A DNA stretch of 64,000 bases. Origin: Vibrio agarilyticus. GTDB taxonomy: Bacteria; Pseudomonadota; Gammaproteobacteria; Enterobacterales; Vibrionaceae. The notes under the pieces are model-generated. The model did not search any database and was not told the DNA's origin. It saw nothing but the letters and a program-made list of their open reading frames with translations. Location: positions 124,001-188,000 of the forward strand of contig NZ_JABAIK010000009.1 of NCBI RefSeq assembly GCF_012641465.1, written 5' to 3'. A program made the translations under genes and the position numbers. The stretch's first letter is position 1, and each line of letters begins with the position of its first letter. Shown here piece by piece: positions 55,401-62,404 of the stretch.

Positions 55401-56292
55401 TGACTTAATTTTGATGGACGTTCATATGGAAGATATGAGTGGCCTAGAAGCAACCACGCGAATTCGTGCGTTGAATAACATTACGCAACCATTAATTTTT
55501 GGTGTATCCGCGTCGGTTCTACCTGAAGACCGTGAAAATGGCCTTAATGCAGGTATGAATGATTATTTGTTAAAACCATTTCAAGTTGAAGAACTGGTTG
55601 CCGCACTATTGCGCAACGCAGAGCACACTTCGGTAGAAATAGAGGCTACGACCGATACACTGCAAACGCCTAACACAAGCTTATTTGAACAGCTACCGCC
55701 CCATCTTAATGGCGTCATGCTCGCAAAACGTTTTAACCATGATGAAGAATTATTGACTGTCACGCTAGACAGCTTTCAGCAAAGTTTTAGCGATTTCAAG
55801 CACCAAGTCGACGGTAAGTTAATTCACGGTGATTATGATGGCGCGCGAATTTTAGTTCACCGACTCAAAGGCGCTGCTCGAGCCATGGCAGACGAAGAAC
55901 TTGCCGTAATAGCGGGCCGAGTTGAAAATCAACTGCGGACTCAAGAACCGCACGATTGTACTGGGTTGTTTCATATGCTCGATAGCCGCCTAGACGTACT
56001 TATCCCTCTCGCAATGAAGCGCCATACTCGTAAAACACCGCTGATGAGTGACGAACAGTTTTACGCCCAGCTCAATAAGTTATCTCAGACTCTAAGCGCT
56101 CAGAGAGAACTGGATGTCTGGTTATTTAACGGCTTTTGTGATGAACTGGAACGACGTAGCTACACGTTAGCCGCTGATGGTTTGCGCTTTGCTTTCCGCA
56201 ATGGCGATAAAGTAACCCTAACTCGCGAGTGCGATGAGTTAAAAATCTTACTCGCAGAACAGCATCAAACAATATATACCCAATCAACTTGA
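52435..56292 (+). CDS. Cytosolic hybrid histidine kinase (PAS-HisKA-HATPase-REC-HPt)
   Basis: A sensor kinase of about 1285 residues with no membrane segment. Four PAS-type domains precede the kinase: LLEKSFDGLWYWDVEDGD, MPHLNWTATSTGLSNFMS, AGIGIWEYDPKTQHVIS and IGNIGVFTHDCQAGHIH. Next are the HisKA helix with the phospho-His in ANMSHEIRTPMNGVIGM, HATPase motifs IEDNGIGM and YGGTGLGLSI, a degenerate receiver-like region, a true receiver (LSVDDLSMNND, phospho-Asp in LILMDVHMEDM, Lys in YLLKPF), and an HPt domain (LVHRLKGAARAM). Starts are uncertain: TTG 52435 has AAGGAA upstream, while GTG 52291 adds 48 residues with no site. The end, TAT ACC CAA TCA ACT TGA, is a repeat end, so the last residues are repeat-encoded. 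Confidence 0.9.
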   Translation: MRMDNNEQAIPGNEDHPLYREMLEFIAHNPKQVLALLEKSFDGLWYWDVEDGDQAWMSPRFWQNLGFDPDEKSHQTSEWQRLVHQDDLQLAKRNIDAHLSAPNDPNCAYDQIVRYTGKSGTEHIIRCSGHALFNPDGFPTRVMGFHNDITQPIDQKLSQPSAQEMCRLRGIANFMPHLNWTATSTGLSNFMSANWTEFCGIETEQLLGSAWQFLIHPQDRVWVLDLWRHSIRSGDDFLATFRLKDADQRYHMFDVRAKALKDRDDNIVQWFGSCTNVQAIVDLEQQQTHEQNCLRSELLASQKENAALLERLKLATEAAGIGIWEYDPKTQHVISDDLLRQLWGVEPTEDASQLDAWVPYIHPDDLIRMQTLLRDTANGLDVFDTEFRIINRAQKVIWIKSKATIIKAEDGSTDRVVGCNWDITEAKNLNTSLQQAILHLNQAQKIGNIGVFTHDCQAGHIHWSEQMYDLFEEELNTSMGFQDILKRIPKAERTMIDRHYQLALANNSAFDFTLPLEFDGGRTKYIRMLAQSSAKYSESYGLMYGVVYDVTNNKLREETLISAKDEAEAANQAKSAFLANMSHEIRTPMNGVIGMLNLLSHSDMSSEQKLCVDKAKYSSERLLDILNDILDLSRIESGNFSLNYASIQLESLIQDNLDMFVANAEKKQIQFDVSVHPNTASHFTSDPLRLGQIITNIVGNALKFTSQGGHVQVRFASELGAENRHMLVIEIEDNGIGMTEEQQRRIFNAFVQGDESITRRYGGTGLGLSICHRLITLMKGEMSVSSVLNYGSIFKIRLPITPIENQYDHSAIIDQGIELIFYGNQPTAYHQLVGFAESLELPIIHAQSVEALNKAAGRARKAVILVDMANTETLPHSLFNDYHTIYLLRSPARADQLMQLHHARSEIIWHPVSQKKLETALIQLCDAALAPTVTLSVTSEQLEGLNILSVDDLSMNNDIIAGLLSRYGAQVTKAESGFDALQWINQSKFDLILMDVHMEDMSGLEATTRIRALNNITQPLIFGVSASVLPEDRENGLNAGMNDYLLKPFQVEELVAALLRNAEHTSVEIEATTDTLQTPNTSLFEQLPPHLNGVMLAKRFNHDEELLTVTLDSFQQSFSDFKHQVDGKLIHGDYDGARILVHRLKGAARAMADEELAVIAGRVENQLRTQEPHDCTGLFHMLDSRLDVLIPLAMKRHTRKTPLMSDEQFYAQLNKLSQTLSAQRELDVWLFNGFCDELERRSYTLAADGLRFAFRNGDKVTLTRECDELKILLAEQHQTIYTQST

Positions 56293-56300
56293 AGATGCTG
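56275..56300. repeat. Repeat end over the kinase stop codon
   Basis: TATACCCAATCAACTTGAAG followed by ATGCTG is the left end of an ERIC/long-repeat type element with no matching right end nearby. It supplies the TGA stop of the hybrid kinase. Confidence 0.65.
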
Positions 56301-56306
56301 GGTTAG

Positions 56307-57491
56307 CTACAAATCTGAAGGTTTGGTAAACACGTCTACCAAATCATCCATCATCAGGTCAAATTGGGGGTTGTAAGTCAGTCTTGCGTGTACATGAACC
56401 CCATCGTGACCATCCCAAGCACTGTACCACACGGGGTTTCCTGCCTCGCAATAACGCTGATCTTGCGCCGCAGTTTCTCCGCTGTGGTTACGGCAGATGC
56501 GTTGGGAGCCTGCTTCACCATAATAAGGGTTTGATGGGGCAAACAGCACACCCATATGGGACATGTTGGTAATACGCCGCTCGGGCATTGCACTATTAAT
56601 AAAACGAGTGCGTCCCTTCACTGTTGATGGGCGAGAGCCGTACCAGATAAGCCGATTCTTAGGATGGGTAAACCGTTCGTTAAACGCGTTGCGAATAAAG
56701 CGAGAGTCCAACACACTGTCGTGCTGGCTTAACACCATAAACACGGGGGGAGAAAATGGTGCATGCTCTATCTGGTTGAGTGATTTTTCACTGGTCTCCT
56801 GATACTCCGCAAAACCATTGGTGGGCGTCATCGCGTAACGAGCATAGTTTGTTGCCTTTTCGGGCGTTGCGTCTTGCAGCCACGTTCTAAATGGTTTTAT
56901 CAAACTCACGAGCGAAGCCAATGGTTCGTTTGATTTAAACGCCGGGGAAAACAGCATCAAACCTTGAATGTCGGGATCGTGCGCTGCGTGAAGATAGGCC
57001 AAGTTGGCGCCGGTGGAAAAACCACCTAGATAAACGTCTTCCACTTCGGTCTTCAGTAGTTCAACCTGCTTTGCGACCAAAGTTTGCCAAGCTTGATGGT
57101 CAACATCGAGTAAATCACCAGGACGCGTGCCATGACCTTGTAATAAAACGGTGCGAACAAGAAACCCCTCTTGCGCTAAGCGGTTAGAGATATCGACAAA
57201 CGAAAATGGTGAGTCACCTAAACCGTGAATTAGGAGAACCCCCTTTTTTGCAACCGCATTTGGCATGACTTGGTACGGGACATTGGCCGCAAGCTCTTGG
57301 TCATAATTTGCGGTTAAAAAATAACGGTGCCGTTTCACCATCTGATAGGCTTGATGACGATATTGAGCAAAGCTCTCATACTCGGTGGGGTATTGAGGCT
57401 CAGACGACTGCAATAGCGGATGCTCCGGCGAGTGTGCGCAGGCACTCAGCAAAAGAGTCAGGATCAACCCAAACATAAGATGGTAATTCAT
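56307..57491 (-). CDS. Alpha/beta hydrolase lipoprotein
   Basis: A 394-residue outer- or inner-membrane lipoprotein esterase. The lipoprotein signal is MNYHLMFGLILTLLLSACAH with the lipobox LSAC near residue 18. The hydrolase fold shows LLIHGLGDSPFSFVDIS (oxyanion region), LLQGHGTRPGDL, and the nucleophile elbow LGGFSTGANLAYLHA. QHDSVLD holds the likely catalytic Asp and a His near GHDGVHVHARL the catalytic His. I chose ATG 57491 because AAAGG lies upstream and the frame then begins with a lipoprotein signal. It follows glpD on the same strand, 41 bp after its stop, and could be co-transcribed with it. Substrate is unknown. Confidence 0.85.
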   Translation of the reverse strand: MNYHLMFGLILTLLLSACAHSPEHPLLQSSEPQYPTEYESFAQYRHQAYQMVKRHRYFLTANYDQELAANVPYQVMPNAVAKKGVLLIHGLGDSPFSFVDISNRLAQEGFLVRTVLLQGHGTRPGDLLDVDHQAWQTLVAKQVELLKTEVEDVYLGGFSTGANLAYLHAAHDPDIQGLMLFSPAFKSNEPLASLVSLIKPFRTWLQDATPEKATNYARYAMTPTNGFAEYQETSEKSLNQIEHAPFSPPVFMVLSQHDSVLDSRFIRNAFNERFTHPKNRLIWYGSRPSTVKGRTRFINSAMPERRITNMSHMGVLFAPSNPYYGEAGSQRICRNHSGETAAQDQRYCEAGNPVWYSAWDGHDGVHVHARLTYNPQFDLMMDDLVDVFTKPSDL

Positions 57492-57532
57492 CGACGTCGC
57501 GCCTTTGATAGCAAAGTTTGATATTACGATGG

Positions 57533-59032
57533 TCATTTTTGATAGGCAAAATTGCAAGAGCAATGGTGCTGCAAATATCGATCAACCGTCGCAATTTGGT
57601 CATTGGTGTAGCCTAATCCCAATTTCGTTCGGCGCTCAAGCACATCACTAGCGTGATAAACAAATTCATTGTGTATTAAATGATCCAGCTCGCGCTGGTA
57701 AAGATCAGGCGCAATCTCCTCCCCCAGATCGGCAACACATCGAGCTCCGGCAAGAATGAGCGCCGCCTCACTGCCATACAAAGTCGCGTAGCGTTCAAGC
57801 AGTGCGGTCGGTAACCACGGAAACTGATTCTTCAGCTGGCTCTTCCATGAACTTAAAGAGACAATATCGCCACCGGGTAAAAATGCCTTATCGGTCCATG
57901 TGCCCCCCATAGTGGGAAAGAAAGGGGCCAACTTGGCCAACGCCGCTTCAGCAAGCTTACGATAGGTGGTTAATTTCCCGCCAAAAATAGATAGAATCGG
58001 CGCACCTTGATGAGTTTGTAGCGACAGTGTGTAATCACGAGTCACACGTTGTGGTTGCTCTGCGTCATCCGAGCAAAGGGGGCGCACACCACTAAAACTG
58101 CTAATAATCGCCTCCGCGCGCACAGGTTTTGCAAAATGAGCATTAACCACTTCGAGCAGATAATCGCGCTCTTCATCACTCATTGAGCACTGACTGGGAT
58201 CAGCGGTATGCTCCACATCGGTTGTTCCTACCATTGAATATTGATTCAAGTATGGAATAACAAACACAATCCGTTTGTCATGATGCTGCAAAATATACGC
58301 TTCATCCCCCTCATACAGTTTGGGAACAATAAAATGAGAGCCACGTACAAGACGAATCTGATGCGGAGACGTGCGCTGCGCTTTTTGTTCGATAAACTGC
58401 TCAGCCCAAGGGCCTGCGGCGTTAATTAAGACTTTTGCGTGCTCAACACGCGCTTTCTGAAGGCGCTTATCAAACAAACTCACCTGCCATAAGCCGTCTA
58501 TCACTTTGACCTGCGTGACTTCACAGTAATTATGCACTTGCGCCTTTTTGCGTTGCGCCGCTTGAATATTGGCAATAACCAACCGAGCATCGTCCACCCA
58601 GCAATCTGAATACTCAAACCCTGTTTTAATTGCGTCAATAAACAAGCCCGAAGCAGCTAAATCAACACGCGTGCTTTTGCCAAGCGCCTTACGCTTGGCA
58701 AGGCGATCATAGAGGAAAAGCCCAGCGCTTATCATCAAACGAGAGCGCAAATAAGGGCGATGAGGTAAACGAAAGCGCATGGGTCGCGTAATGTGTCTGG
58801 CTTTATTCAGCAAGATTTCACGTTCTGCCAACGCTTCGGCGACCAAACGAAACTCATAGTGTTCAAGATAACGCAATCCACCATGAATCAGTTTGGAACT
58901 GCTGCTTGATGTGGCACTGGCAAAATCATTCGCCTCAAACAGCGCCGTATTTAAACCTCGACCTGCTGCATCGGCCGCAATACCTGCGCCGTTAATCCCA
59001 CCACCAACGACAATCACATCGTACACAGCCAT
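57533..59032 (-). CDS. glpD: Aerobic glycerol-3-phosphate dehydrogenase
   Basis: A 499-residue membrane-associated flavoprotein that oxidises sn-glycerol-3-phosphate to DHAP and passes electrons to quinone. The N-terminal FAD motif is VIVVGGGINGAGIAADAAGRGL, then the family block ASATSSSSSKLIHGGLRYLEHYEF and LINAAGPWAEQF. Further marks are GTTDVEHTADPSQ, RPLCSDDAEQPQ and SIFGGKLTTYRKLAE. Length equals E. coli GlpD. It has no glpF/K genes beside it here. A mixed repeat lies between its start and the radical SAM gene. Confidence 0.97.
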   Translation of the reverse strand: MAVYDVIVVGGGINGAGIAADAAGRGLNTALFEANDFASATSSSSSKLIHGGLRYLEHYEFRLVAEALAEREILLNKARHITRPMRFRLPHRPYLRSRLMISAGLFLYDRLAKRKALGKSTRVDLAASGLFIDAIKTGFEYSDCWVDDARLVIANIQAAQRKKAQVHNYCEVTQVKVIDGLWQVSLFDKRLQKARVEHAKVLINAAGPWAEQFIEQKAQRTSPHQIRLVRGSHFIVPKLYEGDEAYILQHHDKRIVFVIPYLNQYSMVGTTDVEHTADPSQCSMSDEERDYLLEVVNAHFAKPVRAEAIISSFSGVRPLCSDDAEQPQRVTRDYTLSLQTHQGAPILSIFGGKLTTYRKLAEAALAKLAPFFPTMGGTWTDKAFLPGGDIVSLSSWKSQLKNQFPWLPTALLERYATLYGSEAALILAGARCVADLGEEIAPDLYQRELDHLIHNEFVYHASDVLERRTKLGLGYTNDQIATVDRYLQHHCSCNFAYQK

Positions 59033-59107
59033 GACATTATCTGCTCTCTTGCTTTCACTCCTAAAAGCGTGGCTGCATCATGCTGATATATCAAGAAAAG
59101 AAATAAG

Positions 59108-59300
59108 GATTATACGAAGTCATCTCAGAAACGTGGTTCAGCGAAAATGACTGGGTTTATCATTAAGGCGAGGATTTGAAGATAGAGTGGTTCTCAATCT
59201 AAAATCGTCAAAAAAGATGATGAGCCAAGCCTCATCACATAGTTCGTATATGTTCACGAAGTGTTCAGAGGCTTGGGTCACTTAGCGGTAGGTTATTCGA
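59108..59300. repeat. Composite of a decayed long repeat and an ERIC core
   Basis: The left part keeps GGTTCAGCGAAAATGACTGGG, CATTAAGGCGAGGATTTGAAG and GATAGAGTGGTTCTCAATC, words of the long repeat. The right part keeps GCCTCATCACATAG, TATATGTTCACGAAGTG and TTCAGAGGCTTGGG, the ERIC core. Outer ends are decayed. It fills the gap before the glpD promoter side. Confidence 0.6.
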
Positions 59301-59318
59301 GTATTAGCTGTCTGCTCA

Positions 59319-60191
59319 TTACCAAGAAAAGGTTTGAATAACGCGGTCTTTCGCCATCGGATTTGCCGCGATTGCCCGTTGAATGTTGGTCAAAAACGTC
59401 TCTCGATGCGTTAAAAAATCGCCTTTTTGTGGCACGAGGTTATTGCCATGATCGCCCCAGTAGAAGGTGTCGAAATTCATGTTCTGCAATAAATATTGCT
59501 CTTCTTCTAACACTTGTAATTGCGTTGGCATAACAAACTCACCGCGCGCAACCTCTTGCTCAAGCACGGTTCCTGGCTGTATCGCCAGTGCCATTGGTGC
59601 AATTTGCTCCGGCTGAGTAAGGTTAAGTAGCTCTGTGGTCGCCTCAATATGCTCTATCGAGCGACCTCGCCCACCAAGACCAAAAATAAACGAGAGCAAT
59701 GTTTCAATTCCGGCCTCTTTCGCTCGTGCCATGCCTTCAATCACATGTTCCGGTGTCATACGTTTTTTGATTCGCTCAAGTACGACACGATCGCCAGATT
59801 CAAGGCCGGAATAACACATATCAAGCCCGGCATCACGGATCTCTTTTAATTCAGAGACCGTTTTACGGCGGTAATCATTGAGTCCCGAATACATTGAGAT
59901 TTTGCTCGCCTCAGGAAAAGTCTGACGCAATTTATCAAGCACCTTAACCAGATACTCAGTGCGAGCGGCCATCACATTACCATCAATCAAAAAAATCGAT
60001 TCAACATAACTATAAAGCCGACGCGCTTCGTCGATATCGCGAAACACATCGTCAATATCGCGAATTTTGAACCGTTTATCATCAAACATACTGCAAAATG
60101 TGCACGTATTGATGCTGCAACCCAGCGTTGTTTGGATCAAGATACTGCGCGCTTCAGGCCATGGACGGTAAACTTTACCTTCATAATGCAT
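59319..60191 (-). CDS. Radical SAM protein
   Basis: A 290-residue radical SAM enzyme. The iron-sulfur motif reads LGCSINTCTFCSMF, a C-x4-C-x2-C spacing seen in a subgroup of COG1032-type proteins rather than the usual C-x3-C-x2-C. Other marks are SIFLIDGNVMAARTEYL, SKISMYSGLNDYRRKT and CYSGLESGDRVVLERIKK, with LLSFIFGLGGRGRSIEH further on. No SPASM or B12-binding domain is present. The ATG is at 60191. The substrate is unknown and the neighbours (glpD, ylqF) do not help. Confidence 0.87.
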   Translation of the reverse strand: MHYEGKVYRPWPEARSILIQTTLGCSINTCTFCSMFDDKRFKIRDIDDVFRDIDEARRLYSYVESIFLIDGNVMAARTEYLVKVLDKLRQTFPEASKISMYSGLNDYRRKTVSELKEIRDAGLDMCYSGLESGDRVVLERIKKRMTPEHVIEGMARAKEAGIETLLSFIFGLGGRGRSIEHIEATTELLNLTQPEQIAPMALAIQPGTVLEQEVARGEFVMPTQLQVLEEEQYLLQNMNFDTFYWGDHGNNLVPQKGDFLTHRETFLTNIQRAIAANPMAKDRVIQTFSW

Positions 60192-60539
60192 ATGACAACT
60201 CCCAAACTGGCCTACCGCGTGACAGATTCACTCGACTCGACCGACTAATGAAGTGGCGCAGCCTATCACAGGGAATTTATTTGATAATGCATGACAATGT
60301 TTAATCAGTTTCTCGATTTTTTTAATAATTGTACTTCACCCAATTGACTTCAGAATGCTCCGTTCTGCCTTCTATTCCTTGGCTCAAGAAAGTGCTAATA
60401 TTCCCGCATCAATTTTGACACGGTATTAGGTGGCTTTGACCAAGGTTCATCAACAACCAAAGTTTTTCAACACTGATTATCTCCAGAGCCTCCACACTCT
60501 ATCTCGCCACCGAATCACAACTAAAGGTATATTTTTCAT
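60192..60539. other. Gene-free gap before the YlqF GTPase gene
   Basis: 348 bp with no coding frame I would trust. It contains an isolated long-repeat end (CACCCAATTGACTTCAG near 60340). The promoters of the divergent radical SAM and YlqF genes should be here. Confidence 0.5.
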
Positions 60540-61484
60540 ATGGTTAACAATAGCATTCAATGGTTTCCAGGCCATATGCATAAAGCACGTAAAGAGATCG
60601 AAGAAGCGATCCCAGAGGTCGACGTGATCATCGAAGTGTTGGATGCGCGGATCCCATTTAGTAGCGAAAACCCGATGATTTCCACCCTACGTGGTGATAA
60701 ACCTGTGGTTAAGGTATTAAATAAGCGCGATCTCGCTGATCCAGAGATGACTCAGTTGTGGATTGAACACCTCGAAAAAGAGCACAACGTTAAAGCGATG
60801 GCGATCACCACCTCCGAACTTAGCGAAGTTCATAAAATTATGGAGCTGTGCCGTAAACTTGCGCCGCACCGTGAAGAGATTGGTAAAAATATTCGCACTA
60901 TGATTATGGGCATCCCTAACGTGGGCAAATCAACCATAATCAATGCACTTGCCGGCCGTACGGTTGCCATCACAGGTAATCAGCCTGCAGTGACGCGACG
61001 TCAACAGCGGATTAATCTACAAAACGGCATTGTGCTATCCGATACACCAGGGATTTTGTGGCCAAAAGTCGAAAACCCTCACAGTGGTTTTCGCTTAGCG
61101 GCAACCGGGGCGGTAAAAGACACGGCGATGGAATATGACGAAGTTGCGTTTTACACTGTGGAATATTTAGCGCAGGCCTACCCAGAACGCTTAATCTCGC
61201 GCTACCAACTGGATGAGTTACCCGAGTCTGACATCGAAATTATGGAAGAGATTGGACGTCGTCGTGGCGCACTTCGCGCTGGTGGAAGAGTCGATTTGCA
61301 TAAAGTGTCGGAAATTCTATTGCACGAACTCCGCCAAGGGACTCTTGGTCAAATTACCCTAGAGCGCCCTGAAATGATCACCGAGGAATTACGCGAAGTG
61401 GAAGTTGAAACGGCGCGTCGCGAAGAAGAAAAAGCCGCACGTAAAGAAGAGCGTCGCAAACGCTATCTTCGTAATAAACGCTAA
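60540..61484 (+). CDS. ylqF: Ribosome biogenesis GTPase YlqF/RbgA-like
   Basis: A 314-residue circularly permuted GTPase that helps assemble the large ribosomal subunit. The G motifs come in permuted order: G4 LNKRDLAD (VVKVLNKRDLADPEM), then G5-like TTSEL, G1 MGIPNVGKSTIINALAG, G2 RQQRI and G3 LSDTPGILWP. It begins MVNNSIQWFPGHMHKARKEIEE, the hallmark of the YlqF family, and has the C-terminal helical domain. ATG 60540 starts the conserved N-terminus. A terminator follows. Confidence 0.96.
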   Translation: MVNNSIQWFPGHMHKARKEIEEAIPEVDVIIEVLDARIPFSSENPMISTLRGDKPVVKVLNKRDLADPEMTQLWIEHLEKEHNVKAMAITTSELSEVHKIMELCRKLAPHREEIGKNIRTMIMGIPNVGKSTIINALAGRTVAITGNQPAVTRRQQRINLQNGIVLSDTPGILWPKVENPHSGFRLAATGAVKDTAMEYDEVAFYTVEYLAQAYPERLISRYQLDELPESDIEIMEEIGRRRGALRAGGRVDLHKVSEILLHELRQGTLGQITLERPEMITEELREVEVETARREEEKAARKEERRKRYLRNKR

Positions 61485-61519
61485 CAACTAGGAGACTAGG
61501 GTCTGTTGACCTTAGCGTT

Positions 61520-61545
61520 AAGGGGCCACATTACGGCCCCTTTAT
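61520..61545 (+). terminator. Intrinsic terminator after ylqF
   Basis: AAGGGGCC (61520-61527) pairs with GGCCCCTT (61535-61542) around a 7-base loop, then TTTAT. It lies 35 bp past the stop. Confidence 0.75.
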
Positions 61546-61649
61546 ACCCTTTCGAACACTATCTCTGCCAATTTGAGACGGCCGTATTATTGGCTGGCCT
61601 TTATCCTCAAAATGCGGAGTTCAACGAGAAACAGTTGGGTCTGTTTACC

Positions 61650-62189
61650 TTAGTTTCTCAAACCAAGATCCAAAGCATTATGGCTTGGCCAACCCATCAC
61701 TCTTGCCGCAAGCGCGGTCTCTGCCACACGATAAACCGGGCTTATGCTACTGCTGTCCTCACTCGCGCCTAATCCGTGCACAAAATCAAGAGCCGCTTCA
61801 CTCTCCTGTGGCACTTTGAAATAAAGCCCTGATGTTGGGAAATAGTTGGCTTGCCAACGCACCACCCGCTCAAGCAATCCATGCCCTATTCCTTGGCGCC
61901 GATAACGCTCGTCAACTTGCAAACTATCGATATAGCTGCCGCGTTCGAAATCATGATTGCCAAATACACACACGAAGCCGACGATTTCGTTATCATGTTC
62001 TGCCACGAGAACGTATTGGCCATAGGGAGGGTTAGTAAGGCGAGTTTGCCACAAAATCGCCCGTTCATTTTCGAGCTCTTGCGCATTCAATTGCGAACCC
62101 AATTGTTGACGATATATTTTCTGAATATTCGCACTATGCAAGCGTGCAATCTGCACATAATCGGCATAATTTGCTGTTCGAAATTCCAT
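61650..62189 (-). CDS. GNAT-family N-acetyltransferase
   Basis: A 179-residue acetyltransferase. The acetyl-CoA loop (motif A) is LQVDERYRRQGIGHGLLERVVRW, with Q/R-x-x-G-x-G/A in RRQGIGHG. The preceding strands IVGFVCVFGNH and the following SGLYFKVPQESEAALDFVHGLG fit the fold. It begins MEFRTANYADYVQIARLHS, a common GNAT start (ATG 62189 after AAGGA). Its stop codon lies within a copy of the word GGGTCTGTTTACCTTAG. Substrate is unknown. Confidence 0.9.
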   Translation of the reverse strand: MEFRTANYADYVQIARLHSANIQKIYRQQLGSQLNAQELENERAILWQTRLTNPPYGQYVLVAEHDNEIVGFVCVFGNHDFERGSYIDSLQVDERYRRQGIGHGLLERVVRWQANYFPTSGLYFKVPQESEAALDFVHGLGASEDSSSISPVYRVAETALAARVMGWPSHNALDLGLRN

Positions 62190-62342
62190 AATCCAGTCCT
62201 TGATACTTAGCAATGTCTTCCTGACACTTTTTTAATACTAACAACTGCAGTTGAAAAAGCAAAATTCACCGAACGATCTTTTTGAATAATAAATCACAAT
62301 AATGGCCATTTTAGTCAGAAATTTGGTTACAAAAATCCATTT

Positions 62343-62360
62343 GACTTACACGTGTACGCT
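62343..62360. promoter_or_regulatory. FabR-like palindrome 1 upstream of the desaturase
   Basis: GACTTACACGTGTACGCT has an exact 10-bp palindromic centre (TACACGTGTA) and its right half is the FabR half-site TGTACGCT. It is centred about 53 bp before the desaturase start. FabR represses unsaturated fatty acid genes in gamma-proteobacteria, with sites of the type AGCGTACA-NN-TGTACGCT. Confidence 0.65.
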
Positions 62361-62368
62361 GATATTCT

Positions 62369-62386
62369 GGCGTACAATTGTTCGCT
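62369..62386. promoter_or_regulatory. FabR-like palindrome 2 upstream of the desaturase
   Basis: GGCGTACAATTGTTCGCT is a second palindrome of the same type, 8 bp after the first, agreeing with the FabR consensus on both halves (GCGTACA and TGTTCGC). It is centred 27 bp before the TTG start, where it would block transcription or initiation. Confidence 0.7.
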
Positions 62387-62404
62387 TAAAATGGAAAAGC
62401 AAAA

